From Nymphaea colorata (taxonomy: Eukaryota > Streptophyta > Magnoliopsida > Nymphaeales > Nymphaeaceae), in contig NC_045140.1 in the NCBI RefSeq assembly GCF_008831285.2, positions 13,369,036 through 13,433,035 on the forward strand: 64,000 bases of DNA, read 5' to 3'. Below, in pieces: positions 34,758 to 44,735 of the stretch (positions within the stretch are counted from its first letter, which is position 1; every line of letters starts with the position of its first letter). Under the pieces are notes generated by a model. The model had not been told where the DNA came from and did no database searches. It worked only from the letters and a program-made list of their open reading frames with translations. Both the position numbers and the translations under genes were made by a program.

Positions 34758-34763
34758 CACGTG
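34758..34763. promoter_or_regulatory. G-box CACGTG upstream of the P450
   Basis: A perfect CACGTG about 260 bp before the TATA box. G-boxes bind bHLH factors such as MYC2, which control jasmonate-responsive CYP94 genes in other plants. A role here is inferred from position only. Confidence 0.35.
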
Positions 34764-34811
34764 TATGTGCGCACAAGGGAGATATTAGTTGAAACAGCCT
34801 CACTGTCATTT

Positions 34812-34812
<1 letters not shown>

Positions 34813-34845
<33 letters not shown>
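34813..34845. repeat. (GA)n microsatellite in the P450 promoter
   Basis: About 15 GA units. Plant BASIC PENTACYSTEINE proteins bind GA repeats. A CT-rich tract at 34990-35014 lies directly before the TATA box. Confidence 0.9.
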
Positions 34846-34847
<2 letters not shown>

Positions 34848-35018
34848 TTTTATCCCGGAAACTGCCGCCGTCAGTAGACCAGAGGGAGTGCTGGCAGTTC
34901 TCGGCGGGTTTGGATGGGTGTGGGAAATATTGCACCGCACGCTTCACCTCCGATACCATGTGGTTCTTAATATCCTCCATGTCGGCCATCCTCTCTCTCT
35001 CTTTCTCTCTCTCGCTTG

Positions 35019-35026
35019 TATAAATA
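35019..35026 (+). promoter_or_regulatory. TATA box of the CYP94 gene (TATAAATA)
   Basis: A consensus plant TATA box preceded by a CT-rich tract. Transcription would start near 35050, giving a leader of about 490 nt before the start codon at 35540. Confidence 0.65.
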
Positions 35027-35134
35027 TAATCCTGCTCCCCAGCCACTCGCCTCATCTCTTGCTTCTGCATCATATCAGACCTGTATCACTACCACCATCC
35101 GCAGAGAGAGAGAGAGCGGCGGAAGAAAGAGAGA

Positions 35135-35335
35135 CCATTCCCTTGAGTTGCAGGACTACCATCATCAAGAGCGAGAGAGAAAGTCCATTCCCCTGAATTG
35201 CAGGACTACCATCATCCAGCGAAAGAGATAGAGGGGCCATTCCCTTCGAGTTTCAGTACTACCATCATTCAGAGAAAGAGGGAGAGAGAAGCCATTCCTT
35301 GAGTTGCAGTACTACCATCACCCAGCTAGAGAGAG
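35135..35335 (+). repeat. Four-copy minisatellite in the P450 5' leader
   Basis: Units of about 50-56 bp start near 35138, 35190, 35240 and 35293. Each reads roughly CCATTCCCTTGAGTTGCAG, then (G/T)ACTACCATCATC, then a GAGAGA-rich spacer. It falls between the TATA box and the start codon, so it should be transcribed as part of the leader. Confidence 0.85.
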
Positions 35336-35539
35336 TGAGTGAGAAAGGGGTTCAAGTGCATTATATTGCCACCACAACACTTGCCTTCTCTATTGTAACA
35401 CTTCTACTTTGAAGCGAAATCGCTGTCATCCAGGCAGCCTTTTTTTTTTTTTTATTTCTGCATTTTCAGAACTCTATACCTGAAAGTTTCTTTGGTGAGA
35501 GAGAAAGAGAGAGATTGATTACTCCTGCACATTGGTAAG

Positions 35540-37039
35540 ATGTTGATCACCGTTATTGGACTTGTCGTCACAATTTTCATATCCTTGGTTGCCCCATTCT
35601 TCTGTCGTTCTTCTCTCTTAGGTACCAAGAAAGCTACTGCCTTCCAACCCCCCTCCCATCCTTTCTTCGGTTGCTTGATCTCCTTCTACGCCAACCGCCA
35701 CCATCTCCTTGATTGGTACACCGAGCTCTTGTCTCGCTCTCCCACACAGACCATTCTCATCAGCCGTCTCGGCTCCATCCCCACCGTGGTCACCGCCAAT
35801 CCGGCCAACGTTGAGCACATTCTCAAGACCCGCTTCCACAACTACCCCAAGGGGAAACCCTTCACCGACATCCTCGGCGACCTGCTTGGCCGGGGAATCT
35901 TCAACGTGGATGGCGAACTCTGGCACTGGCAGCGCAAGGTGGCGAGCCACGAGTTCACCACCCGCTCCCTCCGAGACTACGCCTTCAAGATCGTGGAGGA
36001 CGAGGCGGAGCAGCGCCTGCTGCCCCTCCTGCAGTCGGCCTGCGCCGCCGGGACGAGAATCGACCTGCAGGAGGTACTGACCCGGTTCAATTTTGACACG
36101 GCTTGCAAGCTCTCCTTCGATGTAGACCCACAATGCCTACTACCCTCGATGCCGGCGTGCCATCTCGCCCGCGCATTCGACGTGGCGGCGATGATTTCCG
36201 CCAAGAGGGCCGCCGAGCCGCTTCCGATCATTTGGAAGGCGAAGCGCCTGCTGCGTATCGGATCGGAGAACCAACTCCGGCGAGCCATCGACACGGTCCA
36301 CGAGTTGGTATCACAGCTCATCCGGGACAAGAAAGCAACAAGTGGCGCAGATGGCAAAGATCTTCTGTCCCGGTTCATATCGATGACAAGTGGCAGGCAA
36401 GGGGATGAAGAATTGGTGAGGGACATGGTCATCAGCTTTCTGATGGCAGGGAGAGACACAACTTCTGCTGCCCTTACGTGGTTCTTTTGGCTCCTATCGC
36501 GTCACCCACAAGTACAGAAGCAAATCTTGGAGGAGGTCGGTCTCAGAGAGTCCCGGAAGCTGGATTTTCACCGTTTGAAGGAAATGAAATTCCTAAGAGC
36601 TTGCCTCAAGGAAAGTATGAGACTATACCCTCCAGTTGCTTGGGACTCGAAGCACGCGGAAAATGATGATGTTCTCCCCGACGGGACACCCGTCGCAAAG
36701 GGAAGCAGGGTGACCTACTTTCCCTATGGAATGGGAAGAATGGAAAATTTGTGGGGAAAAGCTTGCCTAGAATTCAAGCCGGAGAGGTGGCTATCCGAAG
36801 GAAACGCTCAAGAGGAGGAAATGGTTTCCACCTACAAGTTTCCCATTTTTCAAGCAGGGCCGAGGCAGTGTTTGGGAAAGGACTTGGCATACATGGAGAT
36901 GACTTACGTAGCGGCTCTTGTTCTGCGTCGGTATGAGCTCAAACCCGTCGAGACGCACGAAGCCCGGTTCGTCCCGCTCTTGACGGCTCGGATGGCTGGA
37001 GGGCTCCCGATGTTGGTTGAGGAGAGGCAGTTCAATTAG
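35540..37039 (+). CDS. CYP94: CYP94-family cytochrome P450 (fatty-acid / jasmonoyl-type hydroxylase)
   Basis: An intact, intronless frame of 499 residues, the usual size and structure for CYP94. Residues 1-21 are a hydrophobic ER anchor. Visible P450 landmarks are the C-helix W128-x-x-x-R132, I-helix AGRDTT (303-308), ExxR (E358-R361), the ERW motif (415-417) and the heme loop F437-QAGPRQ-C444-LG with the axial cysteine. Family marks include NYPKGKPFTDILGDLLGRGI, GMGRMENLWG and the C-terminal LLTARMAGGLP. CYP94 enzymes omega-hydroxylate fatty acids, and the B/C groups oxidise jasmonoyl-isoleucine to inactivate the hormone. Subfamily and substrate cannot be settled here. Codon use is GC-rich (NNC/NNG) compared with the AT-rich surroundings. 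Confidence 0.95.
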   Translation: MLITVIGLVVTIFISLVAPFFCRSSLLGTKKATAFQPPSHPFFGCLISFYANRHHLLDWYTELLSRSPTQTILISRLGSIPTVVTANPANVEHILKTRFHNYPKGKPFTDILGDLLGRGIFNVDGELWHWQRKVASHEFTTRSLRDYAFKIVEDEAEQRLLPLLQSACAAGTRIDLQEVLTRFNFDTACKLSFDVDPQCLLPSMPACHLARAFDVAAMISAKRAAEPLPIIWKAKRLLRIGSENQLRRAIDTVHELVSQLIRDKKATSGADGKDLLSRFISMTSGRQGDEELVRDMVISFLMAGRDTTSAALTWFFWLLSRHPQVQKQILEEVGLRESRKLDFHRLKEMKFLRACLKESMRLYPPVAWDSKHAENDDVLPDGTPVAKGSRVTYFPYGMGRMENLWGKACLEFKPERWLSEGNAQEEEMVSTYKFPIFQAGPRQCLGKDLAYMEMTYVAALVLRRYELKPVETHEARFVPLLTARMAGGLPMLVEERQFN

Positions 37040-37100
37040 TTCCCTGTCAAATTGTTGTTTTCTTTGTATGGTCGAAAAGTTCATAAAATTGAATGCATAT

Positions 37101-37320
37101 ATTGATCCGTAATTTAAAAAAGTGGGGCCATAAATCTCTTTACAATTGAGAGAGTGAGAAGACTCAATGAGGGGGTCACTGAGAAACAAGCCGCAGTTGC
37201 TTATCTTGATCCATAATTAGAACAAAATTGACATGCCAAAAAGAGATCGGGCCATTTCTCTTTTGAACGGAGAGAGAAGATTCAATGGCTGATTGAGAAA
37301 AAGCATCAGTTGTTTGTCCA
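37101..37320 (+). repeat. Diverged tandem duplication downstream of the P450
   Basis: Two halves of about 105-115 bp share TTGATCCRTAATT, GGGCCAT, TCTCTTT, GAGAGAGAAGA-like, TCAATG and CAGTTG motifs in the same order. It lies in the probable 3' UTR. Confidence 0.6.
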
Positions 37321-37908
37321 GGAAAGCTACCACGAGGGTTACCTCAGAATTTTATTGCCTACAAATAATAGATACTAAAACAGATTAGGAGCCTGAGGAA
37401 CAGGACGTACACAATCAGAGCTCAAAAACTAAGCCCACATGGGCGTCAAAACTCCTGACTTAGGAAAGGCCTTAATTTACTCCATTCTGAAGGTAATCTG
37501 TGCCTTGATGGACGTGTCCTCTTCAAAGTCTGGAGATCCAATTGAGCCACGTGAATTATTAGATTGTACTGAGATAGTGGGAATCCGTAACTACTTCCAC
37601 ACATTTAAGCAGCAGCCAAGTCGGAGAGATGGAGCTTGGCGAGACCAACCACTTGACGACTTTCAGGAAAGTGTGGTTGAAGCTGTTGCAAACCATGCCA
37701 GCAAAGCTGATCATCCGGCCCCATTGAACATAGCCAAGTAAGGCTGCACAACAAGTCAAGCCAACTACTCGAACTTACCCGTATAAGCTCGACTTGTTTA
37801 TAAACATGACGAGTTTGAGCTCAAACTTAAGCTTGAGCTATTAAATGGGTGAGTTTGAGTTGGAGGAACTCATCGACTCGTTATGTACAACTGAATTGAA
37901 CGTGACCT
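37321..37908. other. Intergenic DNA
   Basis: An open stretch at 37439-37741 starting MGVKTPDLGKALIY has no recognised domain and was not called as a gene. TTGAGCTCAAAC-type motifs at 37800-37860 resemble small plant transposons. Confidence 0.35.
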
Positions 37909-37911
37909 TTA

Positions 37912-38391
37912 CGCCCTGTTTGGTTGGAGGGAAAGGGATGGAGGGAAAGGGAGGGAAAGGAATGGAAAGGGAAGGGAAGGGAAGGGAAGAGAAAGGGAAT
38001 GGAAGGGAATGGAATGGAAAGAGGTGATTATAAAAGTTTGTTTGGATAAAAGTGAATGGAATGGAAAGGAAACAATAGAATTTATAATAATACCCTCAAT
38101 AGTCAAAAGGTTGAGAGGCAGGGAGAAAAAAAACGTGGAGGGGTATTGTGGGCAGTCAACACTTTTGTACTTACTCCCTTTCCTTTCCCTCCCAATCCGT
38201 CCGATTTGGGAGGGATTGAATTTACACTATACAATCCTTTCCTTTCCTTTCCTTTCATTTCCCTCCCCTCCCATCCAAACTGACTTTCTCTCTTTCCCTT
38301 CCTTTCCCTCCTTTCTAATTAGCCAACCAAACACAGAAGGGATTGCTGAATCCCTCCCTTTCCCTCCCTTTCCTTCCAACCAAACAGGCCC
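37912..38391. mobile_element. PIF/Harbinger-like MITE (Tourist-type), 480 bp
   Basis: The ends CGCCCTGTTTGGTTGGA and TCCAACCAAACAGGCCC are inverted repeats that continue into GGGAAAGGG-rich arms. TTA flanks both sides (37909-37911 and 38392-38394), the target duplication typical of PIF/Harbinger. The interior is purine-rich on the left and pyrimidine-rich on the right, so the element can fold back. It has no coding capacity. Confidence 0.75.
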
Positions 38392-38598
38392 TTAATCAAC
38401 AACTACAATATACAAATGAGCCTGTTAAAACTTAAAACTCAAGCAAAACTCATCCTCCTGCCTCAAAATATTTGTGGGGCCCAAATCTTTCGAAACCCTA
38501 ATCTCTCTCTTTCTCTCAGGGTTAGCAGGTTAGGGTTTCCCTTTTGTTTGTCCATTGGGATTAAGATTTTCTCCTTCGTTCTCCTCACAAGAGAGAGA

Positions 38599-38715
38599 TG
38601 TTGGGCTTCAAAGCAAGGAAGGCTCTGGGACTTCTCAGCGGCAATGAGGTTCTTTCTTCAACCTATGGAATGTTGGCTCCTTCAACAAAAATGTCCCTAA
38701 TTGCAGCAATGTCTT
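38599..38715 (+). pseudogene. Possible first exon of an unknown gene
   Basis: After CT-rich, AAACCCTAATC-containing leader-like DNA (38495-38598), a frame opens with MLGFKARKALGLLSGNEVLS and continues YGMLAPSTK to a potential GT donor in CAATGTCTTG. The basic, hydrophobic start could be an organelle-targeting peptide. No later exon was recognised, because the satellite begins 300 bp downstream. Confidence 0.25.
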
Positions 38716-38764
38716 GAAGCTTCAAATCAAGGTCAATAAGCAGTCCAACATGATCGTTGCTACC

Positions 38765-39000
38765 TGCTTCAATACATTTGGTATGAATTTACCATTGTGT
38801 CATTCTCCCTCTAGTGTGGCTGCTCTTCTATCGACATTTTCCTTTCAATTAAGATCGTTGATGTTTGCGTCAAGACATTTGGGCACAATTGGGCATGAAT
38901 CTGCCATTGGTTCATCCTTGCTCAGTATTACTGCTCTTCTATCAAAATCTAAAGATCGTTGATGCTGAGTCAAAACATTTGGGCATGACTCTGCCATCGC
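38765..39000 (+). repeat. Imperfect tandem duplication next to the satellite
   Basis: CATTTGGNNNGAATTTNCCATTG, then GCTCTTCTATC and AGATCGTTGATG, occur in two successive copies of about 110-120 bp, with a partial third (CATTTGGGCATGACTCTGCC). Confidence 0.6.
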
Positions 39001-39008
39001 CAACACAC

Positions 39009-42000
39009 CATAGTGTTATTGTGTGTTACACTATAGCGTTATAGTGTTATACGCTATAGTGTTATACAAAATATTGTTATTCACTATTGTGTTATAGTGT
39101 AATAGACTATAGATGTACTTTAGTGTTGTTGTGTTTTGCACTATAATGTTAAAGTGTAATACAATACAACGTTATACACTATAGTATTATAGTGTTAAAG
39201 TGTTATATACTATAGTGTTATAATATTATACGCTATAGTGTTATAGTGTTATACACTATGGAGTTATAGTACTATAGTGTTAGTATTAAAGTATTATACA
39301 CGGTTGTGTTAGACACTATAGTGTAATACACTATAGTGTTATTGTGTTATACAACATAATAGGATTATACTTTATTGTGTTGTACACCATAGTGTTATAC
39401 TGTTATACAGTATAATGTTAAACACTGTATTGTTACTTTGTTAAACATTGCAACATTATACACTATAGTGTTATAATGTTCTACACTTTGGTGTTACAAT
39501 TTTATACACTATATTGTTATATAATATAGTGTTATAGCTTAACACACTATAGCGTTATGCACTGTAGTGTATTAATTATATATTATAGTGTTACACATGA
39601 TAATGTTGTACATTATAGTGTCGTACACTACAGTATTATAGTGCTATACACATTAGTGATATACACTCTATTGTTATATTGTTAACTGTAGTGTTATTGC
39701 GTTTTACACTATAGTGTTACAGTCTTATACACTGTAGTGTTATTATGTTTTACATTATAGTGTTACAGTCTTGTACACTATAGTGTTATACAAAATATTG
39801 TTATTCACTACTGTGTTAGAGTGTAATAGTATACAGTGATATAGTGTTATAGTACTATGGTGTTATATAATATAGTGTTATAGTACTTTAGTGTTATAGT
39901 ACTATTGTGTTACACAGTAAAGTTTTATACACTATAGTGTTATACTATCATACACAATAGACTTATACACTAAAGTGTTATACACTACTGTGTTATAGTG
40001 TTATATACAATAGGCTTACACAGTAAGATGTCATACACTACAATGTTATACACTAAAGTGTTATAAACTATTTTGTCATAGTGTTATACACTATAAACTT
40101 ATACACTAAAGTGTATAACACTATATTGTTATCGAGTTATTCACTATAGTGTTATAGTGTTATACACTATAGTGTTATATACCATAATGTTTTACGTTAT
40201 AATGTTATACAATATAATGTCCTAGGTTATACACTATAGTGTAGCAGTGTTATAGTGTCATGCACTAGAGTTATACATTACATTGTTATACAATATTGTG
40301 TTATAGTATCATAGAAAATAGGCTTACACACTAAAGTGTTATAAATTGCAATGTTATACACTAAAGTATTATAAACTATTGTGTCATAGTGTTATACACT
40401 ATAAACTTAACACACTAAAATGTTACACACTATAATGTTATACAGTTATACACTATAGTGTTATACACTATAGTGCTATATACTATCATGTTTTACGTTA
40501 TAATGTTATACATTATAGTGTCATAGTGTTATACACTATCGTGTTGTAGTGTCATGCACAATAGAGTTATACATTACAGTGTTATACAATATAGTGTTAT
40601 AGTATTATACATTATAATATTATAAACAATAGTGTTATAGTATTGTACGTTATAACATTATAAACAATATTGTTATAGTGTTATAATATTATACACAATT
40701 GTGTTAACACTATAGTATTATACATATAGTGTCATGCACTATAGTGTTGTACATATAGTGTTACACACTATAGTGTTATATATTAGATTGTTATACAGTA
40801 TAGTGTTATATATTATAGTGTTATAGTGTTATACACTATATAAAGCTCATTATTATGGTTCTAGATATTCTCATAAAGTGCAGCATCCTAGAAAATGGAA
40901 AACTACTACTCTTATGATTCTGGATATGATATGGCTTTGTAGTGTCATGCCCAAGGCGTAATAATTCATCGGCCCTGCCTGGCCCAATAATTCATAGGCC
41001 CCACCTAGCCCAATTAATAATGTGTCGGGCCTCGGGCTGGCCCAATAGTGTTCCCGGTATCAGAATTGGACATCTTTACTGGGTCAGGTCATCCAGCCCG
41101 ACGCCCAGCCCTAACAATAGTGTTATAGTGTTTCACACTATAGTATCATAATGTTATACACTATACTATTATACTCTACAGTGTTATACACTGTACTTAT
41201 AGGCTTATACAATATACTAGTATAATGTTCTACATTATAGTGTTATATAGTTATATTGTCATACACTATAGTATAATACACTATAGTATTATAATGTCAT
41301 ACACTAGAGTGTCATATACTATAGAGTTATAGCTTTATAGTTTTATCACTATAATTTTATGTACTATAGTGATATAACGTTATAGTGTTATGGTGTTCTC
41401 CACTGTAATATTATACACTATAGCGTTTTACACTATAATGTTATACACTATAGCATTATAGTGTTATGCAATACTGTGTTATAGTGTTAAGGTGTTTCAC
41501 ATTATAGTGTTATAGTGCTATAGAGTTACACACTATATTGTAATACACTATAATGTAAAGAGTATTATGCACCATAAGGTAATAAACTAAAGTGTTATAC
41601 ACACGATAGTGTTATAGTGTTATACACAATAGTATTATAATGTTATACACTATACTGTTATACACTATAGTGTTATAGTGTAAATATAGTGTAAAAAATA
41701 TAGTGTATTGGTGTTATACATTATGGTGTGGTACATTATATTACTGTACATTGTAGTGTTATAGTGCTATACACTATAGTATTATACACTATATTGTTGT
41801 AGTGTCAAACGTTATAGTATAATATACGAAAGTGTTGTACACTAAAAGGTTATAGTGTTTTACACTAAAGGGTTATAGTGTTATACACTATAGTGTTATA
41901 CAAAATATTGTTATTCACTATTATGATAGAGTGTAATAGACTATAGTGCTATACAACATAGTGTTATAGTAGTTTAGTATTATAGGGCTTGGGTGTTATA

Positions 42001-42672
42001 CATGATAATGTTATATTGTTCTAGACTACATTCTTATACACTTAAGTGTTACACACTATGGCGTCATTCACTATAGACTTATACACTATAGTGTTATATT
42101 TTTATAATATTATACATTACAGTTTTATGGTGTTATGGTGTTATACACTATAGTGTTATAGTGTTATGCAGAATAGTGTTATAGTGTCATATACTATAGT
42201 GTTATATACTATAGCATTATACATCAAAACCTTATACATTATATTGATACAGTGTTGTACACGATAGTGTCATAGTATTATATGCAATAGTGTTATACAC
42301 AATAGTGTGATACCATTACACACTATATTCTTATGGCGTCCTAGTGTTATCAAGTTATACACGATAGTGTTATTACACATAATAATGTTATATACACTAT
42401 CATGTTATATTGTTATACACTATAGTATTATACTATTACACACATGTTAGTGTTATAGTGTTATGCACAATAATTTTATATACAATAGTGGTAGAGTGTC
42501 GTAGTATTATACACTACAATGTTATATACAATAGTGTCATAGTGTTATAGTATTATACACTATAATGTCACATACTACAATGTTATATACAATAGTGTTA
42601 TACATCATAGTGTTATCTTGTTATACACTATGATAGTGTCACACAGTATAGTGTTATATTGTTATACTTTTT
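39009..42672. repeat. Degenerate 5-base-word satellite (TATAG / TGTTA / TACAC)
   Basis: About 3.4 kb of array. The two commonest periods are 10 bp (TATAGTGTTA) and 15 bp (TATAGTGTTATACAC). Both are multiples of the same 5-base words. The perfect palindromes CACTATAGTG and ACACTATAGTGT recur throughout, so either strand can form many small hairpins. Copies are diverged by substitutions and 1-2-base indels, so the array is old. It has no coding capacity and is interrupted at 40843-41113. Confidence 0.9.
40843..41113. mobile_element. Non-satellite interruption with GGCCCGG-type transposon end
   Basis: About 270 bp without the satellite words. The right half has GTCGGGCCTCGGGCTGGCCC and ends CGCCCAGCCCTA, matching the right terminus of the hAT-like family at 627-1405. 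No matching left terminus or target duplication was seen, so it is probably a truncated copy plus other DNA. Confidence 0.5.
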
Positions 42673-42679
42673 TAGTAAA

Positions 42680-44555
42680 AATGAAGGGTAGTTGTACCCG
42701 TATGGTTATGACGGCTAGCTCAGAATGTGAATGATATGTGTAGCCCTCGTGTGGAGGCAATTAGAGGTATGGGTGCCCTCGTGGAGTGAACCAACCTCAT
42801 GAGTTCGCCGTTCATTTGTGAATGTGCAATCATAATGATAAATAGGAAAGAATAAGAGATGAGAGGCCAGTGAGTTGTAGCATTATGATTGGGAGTTGTC
42901 TCGCTTTCGCCATTGGTCTCACCTGTTCGGAGCGCAGGCGGTGCAAGGCCCTAAGGTACCGTTGTGTGATGTGCTTACAGTGTTGGGCTCCCGCCCTCAT
43001 AAACTGGGTGTCCTAGGGAAGGCTGAGTATCTCTTCTTGGAATTCACACATCCATAGATGATGGCTCTACCACTGCAATGGGAATGGATCTATATCATTT
43101 CGGGTCACCGCAGGGGTTGTCTCTCAGCTATACGGCGCCCGTTGTGTGCACGTGCCTGTGTTTGCACCCACAGAAACTGTCGATTCACTAATGTTAGTGT
43201 AAATGAAAAAAATGTGATTGTGAATGTGAATGAAGTAAATGTGAATGTAGTGAATATGTATGAAGTTAATGTGATTATGAATTATGTTGAGTATGGCCAT
43301 TGAGTGGTCTTTGCATGTCGTGTTTTATGTGAGGGGCCTCCTTGACAAGTCATGTGATTGTATGCTCTATCACTACATGATAGTGATTGTTTTCAAAATT
43401 GTTATATACCACATTTGAGCCCTTACTGTAGAGGGTTAGGGATTTTTCTGGTTTGTTGCTATACTGCGAAGGCTAGCCTTCAGTTGTTTCTCTTTTTCAT
43501 GTTTTAGTGGACTCGGGGCAGCAGGTTGATCGGGTGGCACTACTCACATCCTATTCGGGAGGTTTTGGGTCTTTTGTAGTGCCGGCATGCAATGTTATCC
43601 TTATCGTACGATACGCATGTGTATCGTACGATACATATTGTATAGGTCGAAGAAACCTATAAGTTACGCTTGCGATCGGGTATCGCCCGTATCATACGAT
43701 ACAAGATAAAACAAAAAAATCTTTATTTTTTAAAGTTTAAACACTCCTCCCTCTCTCTTATTGTATTTGAAGATTCCAAGAGACATAGGAGGGAGAGATT
43801 TGGCCCATTTTCATAAAAAATAATCAAGGATTCATCGATTTGAGAGATATTATCGTTGAACAATGAAATACGATAACTATATGTTTTGAATATATAAAAT
43901 GTGATGTAATCAAAGAACTAAAACTCTAAGTCCTAAGACTCTAAGTCCTAAGACTCTAAGTCTTAAGATTCTATAAAAATTTCAAGTTTAAAATTGTGAT
44001 GGATGTTTATTATGTTATTTTGAATATCTGATTTCTTATTTTTGAAAGTGTTGTTGATACACATGAATGTTCACTGTTGATACACATGAATTTTTCTTAT
44101 GTATGATGATCTTTTTAATATTTGAATACATTTTTCTTGATTTCTAATTTTTTGTTCATTTTTTCATATTTTTAATGATTTTTCTTTATTTTTTTATTTT
44201 TAAATACTTTTTAAAATTTAAAAATTAATTTTACCATATGCTACGTTACGATACAGAGTATAGGTCGGCTCGATCGATACACGATATGCTACACATTTTA
44301 TAATTGCGTCTTGTTTTAGTTATATTGATGTCTTTTTTTGTTAGACATCAATTATATGGTTTGAGGCATTTTTATCATACACAGAAATGTGATTTTGTAT
44401 GGACTGAAATTGTTATATAAATAAAAGTTTACCTCATTGTTTCGAATGGCATAGCTCCCTCCTTGTTGAATTGTCGTGTCGTCACACCTCAATCTTTATG
44501 TTTTATGCTTTAACAAAAAAAAATTGTTTGAGGGTCAAAAGGTTGGGTTGTGACA
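42680..44555 (+). mobile_element. Partial LTR of the Gypsy family, itself interrupted
   Basis: Homologous to the 3' part of the LTRs at 46085-48543 and 53438-56365, starting at GGGTAGTTGTACCCG and ending GTGTGACA-like (GGTTGTGACA). It lacks the 5' half of the LTR and any internal domain, and it is more diverged than the other two LTRs. It follows directly on the satellite. Confidence 0.8.
43584..44305. mobile_element. Insertion of about 720 bp inside the LTR fragment
   Basis: The sister LTRs run directly from GTAGTGCCGGC to GCGTCTTATTTTGG; here the two parts are separated by about 720 bp of AT-rich DNA. Near the left end two ATCGTACGAT palindromes occur. ACGATACANNNTATAGGTCG-like words recur near the right end. 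GCAAT/ATTGC at the borders hint at short inverted ends. A triple CTAAGTCCTAAGACT repeat lies at 43925-43965. No coding capacity. Confidence 0.6.
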
Positions 44556-44735
44556 TATAGTGAATATATACATATATAATATATGTGCGCATATATTATA
44601 TATATAATATATGACATACTCTAATATGTTATATGTTATAACATTATATATACAAATGCTATATGTACACGTATAGCATATAGCAAATATATTACATATA
44701 CTATATAAATATTTTAGCATATGGTGTACTATATG
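44556..44735. repeat. AT-rich palindromic spacer
   Basis: Nearly pure A/T with many TATATA and ATATGT palindromes. It begins with the satellite word TATAGTG. It separates the LTR fragment from the Copia LTR. Confidence 0.5.

Noticed and set aside
34588-35231. Long open frames on both strands around 34.6-35.2 kb
   Set aside because: They are created by GA/CT repeats (Ser-Leu or Arg-Glu runs) and cross the P450 promoter and leader minisatellite. No domain is seen.
35618-36459. Open frames of 160-170 codons on the minus strand within the P450 gene
   Set aside because: They are shadow frames of GC-rich coding sequence. The plus frame has all P450 motifs.
37439-37741. Possible 100-codon gene starting MGVKTPDLGK
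   Set aside because: No recognised domain, no splice or leader signals, and composition not clearly protein-like. Left as intergenic.
39009-42672. A CRISPR array
   Set aside because: The repeats are 10-15 bp, degenerate and contiguous, without unique spacers, and the genome is a plant nuclear one.
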